Shown one piece after another: positions 7,332-14,034 of a stretch of 49,890 nt of DNA. Origin of the DNA: Streptomyces sp. SM10 (GTDB lineage: Bacteria > Actinomycetota > Actinomycetes > Streptomycetales > Streptomycetaceae). The stretch spans positions 1 to 49,890 of the forward strand of contig NZ_NEUF01000182.1 in assembly GCF_002910915.1 (NCBI RefSeq). Direction: 5' to 3'. A program made the position numbers and the translations under genes. The notes beneath the pieces were generated by a model that was not told where the DNA came from, made no database searches, and worked only from the letters and a program-made list of their open reading frames with translations. Within the stretch, counting starts at the first letter, position 1. Each line of letters begins with the position of its first letter.

Positions 7332-7823
7332 ATGACGAGCAAGAAGCTCCCCGAATGGGTACCCGCATCGGGGCTGCAACTCCATCTCATCGGCGTTCAC
7401 TTCGACGCCATCCGACTGCGCGGCGTCCGAGGGGAGGCGGTGCTGCACCACCTGGCCGCCCTCACCGACAGCGATCCGGGGCCCGTGGTGCGGGAGGTCG
7501 CGGGGGCGCGGTGGACGTACTTCCTGCTGGAACCCGGCGCCGCCCAGGACTTCGACTGGCCGCCCGGCGCGAAGTGCTTCGGCCCGGCGGCCCGCGACCA
7601 GTACGTGGGGATTCCGGCCGCCCACGGCAACACGTATCCGCTGAGCTGGCGGTGCGGGCCGCCGCAGGATGGGGGCTTCGTGGACGCGGAGCTGCTGTAC
7701 GGGCTGGTGGTGGCCCAACTCGGCCCGGCGGGTGCCTGCTCAGGGCGTGCGCATCAGGTTGCGGAGGCCGGCGACGAGGGCCGGGACGTCGCGTTCGACC
7801 TCGGACGGGGCTGGGGCCCCTGA
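7332..7823 (+). CDS. Conserved hypothetical protein divergent from the XRE regulator
   Basis: About 163 residues starting MTSKKLPEWVPASG; an in-frame ATG at 7320 is an alternative. It has a mixed alpha/beta composition with no signal peptide or membrane segment. Conserved-looking segments are LQLHLIGVHFDAIR, ARWTYFLLEPG and YPLSWRCGPPQDGGFVDAELLYGLV. Proteins of this type commonly accompany XRE/DUF397 loci in Streptomyces (from memory), so a role with the regulator is plausible. The last about 28 residues overlap tail-to-tail with the neighbouring minus-strand gene and look like read-through: a related fragment at 9348-9451 stops soon after the equivalent AQL. Function unknown. Confidence 0.6.
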   Translation: MTSKKLPEWVPASGLQLHLIGVHFDAIRLRGVRGEAVLHHLAALTDSDPGPVVREVAGARWTYFLLEPGAAQDFDWPPGAKCFGPAARDQYVGIPAAHGNTYPLSWRCGPPQDGGFVDAELLYGLVVAQLGPAGACSGRAHQVAEAGDEGRDVAFDLGRGWGP

Positions 7824-8738
7824 CGGTTCCGCCGGCTGGTACGTGGTCGCGCAGGGGCGGCACAGGCCGTCCGGGAGCGCGTCGGCCGGGCCGGGGCGAC
7901 CGCAGTCGGTGCACTCGACCAGAACGCTGCGGAGAGGGAGGCCCTGAGCCGGGACGGGCTCTGCGGGCAGGTGGGGCGGCATCTTGTCGGTGAGGCGGCG
8001 GCGTACCAAGCCGATGGGTGAGCGGATGGGCTCGGGAAGCCCGGCGGCGAGTGCCGAGGTCAGGTAGTCGGCGCTGACACCGCGCTCGAACCATGCGGCG
8101 GCGAGCGGTTCCAGCGCGGCGCAGTCGGCGGCGGAGAGTGCCAGGCGGGGTTCGCTGCGGCCGAGTTCGGCGAGGGTGAGGTAGGCGGGGGACGGCGCCG
8201 CGGCACCCTTCGGGGCACCTGCGCTCGGCTCACCCTGCGGCTCTGTGGGTGCGCTCACTGCGGGTCGCTCCGCTGTGCGCTGCCGGGGTACGACCGCCGG
8301 TTCGGCGGAGGGTGCGGGTGCCTGCTCGGCGTTGGCGGCCTCGCCTGCGAGCTTGGCGGTCCACCACTCGTTGTCGTGGGCGGTGCGTGACCAGTAGGTG
8401 AGCGTCACCCATCGGCACTGGCCTGCCCCTTCGACCCGGCAGCGGACACGGCGCAGGTGCCCGGCCACGGCGAGCGCGCGGAGGGCGGTGCCGATGGCCA
8501 TCTGGCCGTACAGGGGCAGGTCCTTGGCCAGCGACTTGATGTCCATGGCGGCGCCGTCGGGCAGGTGGTCGACATACGCGCCGACGTAGCGTTCACGCTC
8601 AGGGAGGAGGTCGAAGGCGCTTGCAACGGAGGGGCCCTGAGCGGGGATCGTCTGCTTGCCGTAGCCGGTGTGGGCCTTGCGGTACGGACGCGAGGCTGCG
8701 GGGGCGGGCGGGACGGAGCTAGGGTGCTGGATAGCCAC
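7740..8738 (-). CDS. Winged-helix protein with C-terminal zinc ribbon
   Basis: 332 residues. After a Pro/Ala-rich leader, residues about 40-120 resemble a MarR-type winged helix (RERYVGAYVDHLPDGAAMDI then KDLPLYGQMAIGTALRALAV). An Ala/Pro/Glu-rich linker follows, then a helical domain (LTLAELGRSEPRLALSAADC), and near the C-terminus a four-cysteine zinc ribbon (CTDCG then LCRPC). Such proteins are often annotated as MarR-like or helix-turn-helix proteins in Streptomyces, with no established target. The start is GTG at 8738. The 3' end overlaps the convergent hypothetical gene by 84 bp. Confidence 0.65.
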   Translation of the reverse strand: MAIQHPSSVPPAPAASRPYRKAHTGYGKQTIPAQGPSVASAFDLLPERERYVGAYVDHLPDGAAMDIKSLAKDLPLYGQMAIGTALRALAVAGHLRRVRCRVEGAGQCRWVTLTYWSRTAHDNEWWTAKLAGEAANAEQAPAPSAEPAVVPRQRTAERPAVSAPTEPQGEPSAGAPKGAAAPSPAYLTLAELGRSEPRLALSAADCAALEPLAAAWFERGVSADYLTSALAAGLPEPIRSPIGLVRRRLTDKMPPHLPAEPVPAQGLPLRSVLVECTDCGRPGPADALPDGLCRPCATTYQPAEPSGAPAPSEVERDVPALVAGLRNLMRTP

Positions 8739-9121
8739 GAGATCGTCTTTCTATGGGTGCGATCTTGAGGTCAGACCCCGGCCGGTGCGCCAAACACCGC
8801 GTCGGGGTCGTCTCGTTGTGGGCACCGTAAGCAGCAGCGACTCTCCGCCGCAACTCGATCACGATTAGTCATACTTGCTGGCCGTGACGGGGTGGAAGGG
8901 AGGGGAGGTTTCCCCAAAAGCCCTTACCTACCCCCGGATGAACAACACCGCTCGAATCCCGGAGCCCGACGCTCGGCCCTCGGAACCCGAAGCTCAAGCG
9001 TCGGCCCATAGGCGTCCCCCGATTCCCCGAACGAGTGACGGAGCCGTACCCGGCGCTCGGGGCCCGAGACTCGGGGCCCGAGCGCCGGGGTCACCGTCCC
9101 ACCCACCTCACGGGGCTCACT
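8739..9121. other. Non-coding stretch with stacked palindromes
   Basis: Upstream of the winged-helix gene; presumably contains its promoter (AT-richer patch near 8855-8880). No ORF with credible coding character was found. At 9049-9089 lies a strong nested hairpin, annotated separately. The rest carries short GCTCGG/CCGAAGC-like repeats without clear meaning. Confidence 0.45.
9049..9089. repeat. Nested hairpin made of a twice-repeated palindrome
   Basis: Outer arms CCCGGCGCTCGGG (9049-9061) and CCCGAGCGCCGGG (9077-9089) pair perfectly. Inside, the 13-mer CTCGGGGCCCGAG occurs twice (9056-9068 and 9070-9082) separated by one base. It could be a strong terminator for the remnant genes or a recombination hot spot. 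Confidence 0.7.
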
Positions 9122-9352
9122 CCCGCCGAGCTTCTCCTTCGGCGTGAGATCGGGCGTCTCGGGCAGCCCCGCGTTGTTCTCGCAGCCCAGCTCCTTCACC
9201 ACGGAGAGGGCCCCGGTGCGAAGGATCTCCAGATTGGCGTCCCGAGTCTCGGGCGTGTCCGGGGCGGCGCTCTCCCCCACCGAGAGGCTCCCGTAGATGC
9301 GCCTTGCCGGCGGAGAGGGCCGGCTCTTCGCCGGTGTCGCCGTGACCGCTCC
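9122..9352 (-). pseudogene. Remnant of a lipoprotein gene (paralogue of 5188-5850)
   Basis: In the minus-strand frame, the segment from IYGSLSVGESAAPDTPE through LEILRTGALSVVKELGCENN to the following LTPKE aligns with the last about 60 residues of the lipoprotein at 5188-5850 (HVSFGAVPAEPEGDVEAL and AMAKELGCADDGGLE). The signal peptide and first two thirds of the protein are absent. The break is near 9350, where a different remnant begins on the other strand. No start codon or ribosome-binding site serves the fragment. Confidence 0.65.
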
Positions 9353-9451
9353 CTGAGCTGGCGTTACGGGACACCGGAGGCGGGCGAGCTCGTGGACACG
9401 GAGCTGCTCTGCGGGCCGGTGACGGCCCAGCTGTCCACGGACGACGGGTGA
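9348..9451 (+). pseudogene. Remnant of the gene family at 7332-7823 (3' end)
   Basis: The plus-strand frame SLSWRYGTPEAGELVDTELL ending in VTAQLSTDDG and a TGA stop at 9449 matches the C-terminal region LSWRCGPPQDGGFVDAELLY of the hypothetical protein at 7332-7823. Only the last about 32 codons remain. It abuts the lipoprotein remnant on the opposite strand, so the junction joins pieces of two genes that are both intact a few kb away. Confidence 0.65.
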
Positions 9452-9461
9452 GACGAACCCG

Positions 9462-10184
9462 TCAACTGCCGATCCGGGCGCGGAACGCCTCCATGGTCAT
9501 GGTCTTGTCCGCACTCGGGAGCGTGACGGTCATCTCCTTGCCGAAGTCCACGTACGTGGTGCTGCTGGTCCGGCCGTCGCGCGTCGACTTCAGCTTCAGC
9601 AGATACGCCGGGTCCTTGGCGCTGACGTAATACGTGTCCGTGGCCGATGCCGAAGCGGACACCTTGACGGCACGGGCCGGGCTGCCGTTCACCGTGGCGT
9701 CGCCGGACGGGTCGTAGCGTCCCGTGGGGGACAGAGCGAAGAACGAGTCGCAGCCCTCCCCCGACTTCGTGGTGACGTACACGTCGTCCAGCTCGGTGGG
9801 AACGGTGATCTCCTGGCCCTGCTGCTTCAGGTTCGCCGCCAACAGGTTGGAGCTGATGTAGGTCACGCCGTCCTGGCAGTACATGTTGCCGCCGATGGTG
9901 CCGCTGATCCGTATGTGGAGACCCTGCTGCGGGTTCCACGTCATGTTCTGGAGGGCTCCGTCGTACGCGGTCGAGGTCCCGATCGCGCTGAAGGTCGTGG
10001 TGCGCATCGTCTCGTTCACGGCCTCGATGCGCTCGGCGGCCGAACCGTCCACCGCTTCATCGGCGACGGACGAAGCCGGCGAGGACGGCGACGTGGCGGC
10101 GTCCTCACCGGAGTTGTCGCTGCAGGCGACCGCGCCGGCCAGGAGCAGGGCGGCCAGGGCTGCTGTACGCAGGGGGTGAGACAT
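9462..10184 (-). CDS. Putative lipoprotein (LppX/LprG-like fold possible)
   Basis: 240 residues. The signal peptide MSHPLRTAALAALLLAGAVAC has its lipobox Cys at residue 21, followed by a Ser/Asp/Pro linker. The mature domain alternates beta-rich segments (TTFSAIGTSTAYDG, LHIRISGTIGG, TYYVSAKDPAYLLKLKS, TTYVDFGKEMTVTLPSADKT) in a pattern like the actinobacterial LppX/LprAFG lipid-binding lipoproteins; this is a fold-level guess. ATG 10184 is chosen because AGAAGGA lies 6 bases upstream and the signal sequence begins there, although the frame is open further upstream. It lies downstream of the T7SS operon on the same strand. Confidence 0.7.
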   Translation of the reverse strand: MSHPLRTAALAALLLAGAVACSDNSGEDAATSPSSPASSVADEAVDGSAAERIEAVNETMRTTTFSAIGTSTAYDGALQNMTWNPQQGLHIRISGTIGGNMYCQDGVTYISSNLLAANLKQQGQEITVPTELDDVYVTTKSGEGCDSFFALSPTGRYDPSGDATVNGSPARAVKVSASASATDTYYVSAKDPAYLLKLKSTRDGRTSSTTYVDFGKEMTVTLPSADKTMTMEAFRARIGS

Positions 10185-10225
10185 GAAGGGTCCTTCTGTT
10201 GGGGAACGGTGACTCGGGGGCATGA

Positions 10226-10526
10226 GTAGGCGCCGGCTGTCGCGTCGAGGAAGTCCTGGAACGTGGCTTGATGGATCTCCATGTTCGTGAGCCCTCGGAT
10301 GCCACTGTCGCGCAGGGCTCCGTCGTACCAAGTGTTGTCTTGCGTGGCAAAGTGCACGTCACCGTCGGAACAGTGCAGAGCAACCTCGTCGTACCCGGCA
10401 AAGCCCTTGCCACCCGGATGCGTTGATCAAGTGCCAGGACCGCAGCGCGTCGTACGCCATCTGGCGCCCGCCCGCGTAGCTCTGGTGGGCCTCTCCAGCC
10501 GCTGTCGCGCCCGTCCCCTCGCACAT
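10226..10526 (-). pseudogene. Frame-broken ORF directly downstream of mycP
   Basis: An ATG at 10526 follows the mycP stop without a gap. The first frame (AHQSYAGGRQMAYDALRSWH to about LINASGW) has typical high-GC third positions, then loses coding character near 10405-10420. A second frame (GFAGYDEVALHCSDGDVHF, then TWYDGALRDSGIRGLTNMEI and QATFQDFLDATAGAYS) takes over with protein-like composition. A single indel would join them. The native stop is not evident before the next gene. I do not recognise the family. By position it was a co-expressed T7SS accessory protein or substrate. Confidence 0.5.
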
Positions 10527-11918
10527 TCAGGCGGTGGGCCCCGGAGGGCCCCCGTACGGCGCGTTGGCTCCAGGACCACCGGGCGGGGGGCCGTACTGCG
10601 GGTACGGAGGCTGGGACTGCTGCTGGTGCGGGTACGAGGGCTGGTACGGCTGCGGGGCAGCCAGGGTTGCGCTTCGGCGGCGCGAGCGGACGACCAGAAC
10701 GGTGACCGCGACTCCGATGAGGGCTGCCGCGCCGACGCCCAGGCCGATCCAGAGGCCGGTGTTGCCGGTGTCGTCGGTGGCCGGTGCTGCGGCGGCCGGC
10801 TCATCGCCCTTTTCGGAACCGCCCGTGGCCTTGGACGGCTCGGCGGAGGGCTCCGGGGATTCAGCAGCCGCGAGATCCGGGAGCGGGTACTCGTCGGCGG
10901 GGCCCGGGTCGCCGGGGGTCTTCAGGGCGATCCGGGGGCGGACGATGCCGTAGCCGATGTCATCCGCACGCTCCTCACCCGTCGTCGGCCCACCGGCCGT
11001 GTTCAGCAGGACCCGGAGGACCTGGTTGTTGGTCCAGTCCGGATGCTTGGACCAGATGAGGGCGGCGGAGGCGGAAGCGAGGGCTGTGGCGTCACTGGTG
11101 CCGTGCGAAGTGCAGAGGCCGGTCTCGCTCTTGCAGGCGTGGATCATCTCCTCGCCCGGCGCGGAGAGGTCTACCTGGGGGCCGTACTGGGATTCCTCTG
11201 TCCTCTGCAGGTTCTTGCCGATGGCCGCCACGCCCACGGCCCCGGGAGTCGCTCCCGGGTACTTGACACTATTGGCACTTTTGGCATCGTTACCTACTGC
11301 AGCGAAGACCAACGAGCCTTCCTCAAGTGCGTACTTGACGGATTCGGTCAACTGCTGTGAACCCTCGCTCGTCCCCAGCGAGATGTTGATGACCTTGGCG
11401 CCTTTGTCGGCGGCATACCGGATGGCCCCAGGCACCGTCGCGTTGAACTGTTCAATATCTTCCGCAAGGTTGGGGGCCTTGTCGGGGACCCGGACAGGAA
11501 GAATCTTCACACCGGGCGCCAGCCCGGACGCTCCGTCTCCGCCACGACTGTCGCCTGTTCCTGCGATCAGGGCAGCCATCCCCGTACCGTGACCGTCGTA
11601 GTCGGAGTGCTCATCGCCGGGCTCCCCTGGGGCGAAGTCCTTCCCGTCGAGCACCTGCCCTTGCAGGTCAGGGTTGGACGTATCGACCCCTGTGTCGATC
11701 ACCGCGACGGTGACGCCGTTCCCTGTGCTGCTGCGCCACATCTCCTCGGCCTTCATCGCTGTCAGATGCCATTGATTCGAACGGACCGACTCCGCGTGGA
11801 CAGTCCCTGCCGAGGCAGCTACCAGAAGTGTTCCAAGCATCGCCGAAGCAACGGCCCTTGCCCGGGCCCTGTGCACACTGCTGGCAAGCATTCGCGTTCC
11901 TATCCGGAGTCGTTCCAT
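10527..11918 (-). CDS. mycP: Type VII secretion-associated serine protease (mycosin)
   Basis: 463 residues, subtilisin family S8. Residues 1-42 form an export signal. Catalytic residues are Asp75 (VAVIDTGVD), His110 (DGHGTG) and Ser275 (SHGTSDATALAS), with oxyanion Asn210 (AAVGN). A Pro/Glu/Ala-rich linker leads to a C-terminal TM helix (about 389-410) followed by RSRRR and a Pro/Tyr/Gln-rich cytoplasmic tail. This is the mycosin layout: a membrane-anchored protease with the catalytic domain outside, needed for T7SS activity in mycobacteria. The ATG at 11918 overlaps the TGA of the upstream gene (TGATG), indicating coupling. The T7SS core genes are not in this window. Confidence 0.93.
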   Translation of the reverse strand: MERLRIGTRMLASSVHRARARAVASAMLGTLLVAASAGTVHAESVRSNQWHLTAMKAEEMWRSSTGNGVTVAVIDTGVDTSNPDLQGQVLDGKDFAPGEPGDEHSDYDGHGTGMAALIAGTGDSRGGDGASGLAPGVKILPVRVPDKAPNLAEDIEQFNATVPGAIRYAADKGAKVINISLGTSEGSQQLTESVKYALEEGSLVFAAVGNDAKSANSVKYPGATPGAVGVAAIGKNLQRTEESQYGPQVDLSAPGEEMIHACKSETGLCTSHGTSDATALASASAALIWSKHPDWTNNQVLRVLLNTAGGPTTGEERADDIGYGIVRPRIALKTPGDPGPADEYPLPDLAAAESPEPSAEPSKATGGSEKGDEPAAAAPATDDTGNTGLWIGLGVGAAALIGVAVTVLVVRSRRRSATLAAPQPYQPSYPHQQQSQPPYPQYGPPPGGPGANAPYGGPPGPTA

Positions 11919-13375
11919 CAGTCGATGACGGGCGGCGCTGCGCGACGCCCGCCCTGCTTCCACGTCTCTTCATCTTCGATCAAGTAGTCAGGACGCTCGC
12001 CGCCCTCATCGCGGCGGGCGTCTCCAGGCCGACGGCTTGACGGTGCCCGCAATCCACCTGTCGCCTGTCCGGCAACACGCCCGTTGTCGTTGCCCCGGAC
12101 AAGGCCGGTGCCACCAGGCGTGAAGGGACGTTCGCCTGAACGCCCCGCCTGCCGGGGCCGCCCACCGACGACGCCGCTGCTCCCTCCAGCCGGTGGCCGC
12201 GCACCCATGGCCCCGCTCCGAGCGGCGCCACCGGCACCCATCCCGCCATGCCCCATGGGGCTTCGTCCCTGCGTCCCCTCACCGCCGACAACCGTGCCGC
12301 CGGGAAGCCCTCGGCCGGTGGGCTGGGCTACCGGTCGACCACCAGTGATGCCGGCATCACGAGGCGTGCGGCTTGCCGGGCCCGAACCGGACACGCCCTG
12401 GCCGGGCAGCGACGGCGGGCGCACACCCGGCCCTGCGCTCCTCGCGCTGCCGAACGGACCTGGAACCGACCGTGAGCCGCCGCCGAAAGCGGGGGGCACG
12501 GTGAGTCCAGAAGGCGGACCGCTGTCCGGCCTACCCGTCACCGGCGGCCCCGGCTGTGACACCGACGGCGTGGGCGATGACTGTGGCAGAGTCGCTGTGC
12601 TGTTGACCTCCATGCTGACCGGGGTTTCCAGGTGGGGCGGCACGCGGACCGCTGATGATTCAGGAGCGCCTTGGCTTCCTGAGCCCGTTGCCTGCGAGGA
12701 CTCGGAGTGCCTGGTCACCTCGCGAATCGCGCCCTCTCCCTCTACGGCTCCCCTGCCGCCAGCTGGCCCACCGTAGGTCTCGGAGCCACCGTAGCCAACT
12801 GCTCGCTCCGGCACGATCGCCCCCGGCGGCGGCGGGAACGCAGGCTTCTCCAGGCCGTCCATCTGCGAGGCCGACAACGCGTACGACTGCGCCAGCTTCC
12901 GCATCTGCGCCGCCGCCTCCTGGCGGTTGGCCTCCTTGGCGGCGAGCAGCGTCTCCAGGGACTTCTGCGCGACCGCCGGGGCGTCCGGGTCGTTCCGCGC
13001 GGCCTTCGCCGCGTCCAGGTTCGCCTGTGCGCTCGCATCGGTGCGCGGGATGGAGACCTGGGCCGAGGCGAGCGAGTCGGATGCCTGCGCCAGCCACTTC
13101 GACGCGCCTTCGCTGTAGTCGCCGAGGCGCAGCGTCGCGTTGGCCAGGTCCGCGCTCCAGGTGCGGAAGGCTGTGGCGCCCTCACCCTTCCACTCGACCG
13201 CCTGCGGACGGACCTTCAGCTCCTCCGCGATCTTGCGGATCTCCTCGGCGGCGCTGACCAGCCGGTCCGACGCGCCCTGGATCGCCCCGCTGTTGGCCAT
13301 GTCCAGCCAGGCCAGCATGGTCTCGTGGGTCATGCTGTCGAACGGTGTGCCCTGTCCTGCTTCCTTGTGATCCAT
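11918..13375 (-). CDS. PPE/EspB-like WXG protein with Gly/Pro-rich tail
   Basis: 485 residues. The N-terminal about 180 residues are helical and contain a WXG-type turn (VEWKGEGATAFRTW, about residues 61-74) followed by long helices (ANRQEAAAQMRKLAQSYALS). The next about 270 residues are low-complexity Gly/Pro/Ser/Arg, and the extreme C-terminus (RPDYLIEDEETWKQGG) looks specific. Such Streptomyces proteins are often mis-annotated as translation initiation factor IF-2 because of the Gly/Pro tail. By family they resemble PPE/EspB-type T7SS substrates. It is cotranscribed with the Esx-like gene before it (50-bp gap) and with mycP after it (TGATG overlap). It is probably a substrate or a surface component of the secretion system. 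Confidence 0.8.
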   Translation of the reverse strand: MDHKEAGQGTPFDSMTHETMLAWLDMANSGAIQGASDRLVSAAEEIRKIAEELKVRPQAVEWKGEGATAFRTWSADLANATLRLGDYSEGASKWLAQASDSLASAQVSIPRTDASAQANLDAAKAARNDPDAPAVAQKSLETLLAAKEANRQEAAAQMRKLAQSYALSASQMDGLEKPAFPPPPGAIVPERAVGYGGSETYGGPAGGRGAVEGEGAIREVTRHSESSQATGSGSQGAPESSAVRVPPHLETPVSMEVNSTATLPQSSPTPSVSQPGPPVTGRPDSGPPSGLTVPPAFGGGSRSVPGPFGSARSAGPGVRPPSLPGQGVSGSGPASRTPRDAGITGGRPVAQPTGRGLPGGTVVGGEGTQGRSPMGHGGMGAGGAARSGAMGARPPAGGSSGVVGGRPRQAGRSGERPFTPGGTGLVRGNDNGRVAGQATGGLRAPSSRRPGDARRDEGGERPDYLIEDEETWKQGGRRAAPPVID

Positions 13376-13425
13376 ACCGGCCCCCGCCTATCCCCGCGTC
13401 ACACCATCAGTGATCATCGTCGTCA

Positions 13426-13932
13426 TCAGATCTCCCCGGTGGTCGGCTCGGGCTCGGGCGTCTTCGGAGCCGGGGCCCCGCCCCCCTGCCGCGTCGGGTC
13501 GTACTCGCCGCCGTACTGCTCCTTCGCCTCGTCCGAGATCGCGAGCATGCGGCGCCGGATGTCGGCATCCAGGTTCTCGTAGCCGTTGTGCGCGGCCAGG
13601 ACCGCGATACTCATGCCCTCTATGGAGGCCGAGAGGCTCTTCGACAGCTTCTCCAGCTCGGTGATCACCGTCTGGTACGACGTGAACAGGCTTGCCGCTT
13701 CGGCCCAGTGGTTGTCACCGCCGCCGAACTGGGTGCGCTTCACCAGGTCCTGACCGAGCTGGGTCGCGTCGGCCGGTGATTCCTTCAGGGCGACCAGGAT
13801 CTCGTCGACCCGGTTGCGGAACGCGGTGAACGACGTCAGCTCCGTGGCGAGTTCCACGGCCGCTGCCGCTGTGGTCACCCCCATGAACGGCACAGCCCCC
13901 ATTGCGGCTCCGCCCCCGTCACTCGGCAGCAC
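13426..13932 (-). CDS. Esx/WXG100-like small helical protein of T7SS operon
   Basis: 168 residues, GTG start at 13932 with GGGAGGG 5 bases upstream. After a short hydrophobic opening (PFMGVTTAAAAVELATEL) it is helical, with a turn around GGGDNHWAEAASLF (about residues 72-85) and a second long helix (VITELEKLSKSLSASIEGMS). The C-terminus is Pro/Glu-rich. It is longer than a classic WXG100 (about 100 aa), but the size, helical hairpin layout and its place at the head of an operon with a PPE-like protein and mycosin support a T7SS substrate-partner role. A palindrome at 13980-13994 lies in its promoter region. Confidence 0.7.
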   Translation of the reverse strand: MLPSDGGGAAMGAVPFMGVTTAAAAVELATELTSFTAFRNRVDEILVALKESPADATQLGQDLVKRTQFGGGDNHWAEAASLFTSYQTVITELEKLSKSLSASIEGMSIAVLAAHNGYENLDADIRRRMLAISDEAKEQYGGEYDPTRQGGGAPAPKTPEPEPTTGEI

Positions 13933-13979
13933 GACACCCTCCCCCTGTTCGGCCGGCCACGACTTCAGGGATCACTGTA

Positions 13980-13994
13980 GTCACTACCAGTGAC
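13980..13994. promoter_or_regulatory. Operator-like palindrome upstream of the T7SS operon
   Basis: GTCACT (13980-13985) and AGTGAC (13989-13994) are perfect arms around ACC, 48-62 bases upstream of the first T7SS gene and about 40 bases past the convergent-free 3' end of the Mo-hydroxylase operon. A regulator site is the simplest reading; no regulator is known to match. Confidence 0.4.
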
Positions 13995-14034
13995 ACTGTG
14001 TCGACCCGGTCGCGGGTGCCTCGCGGATCAGGCT

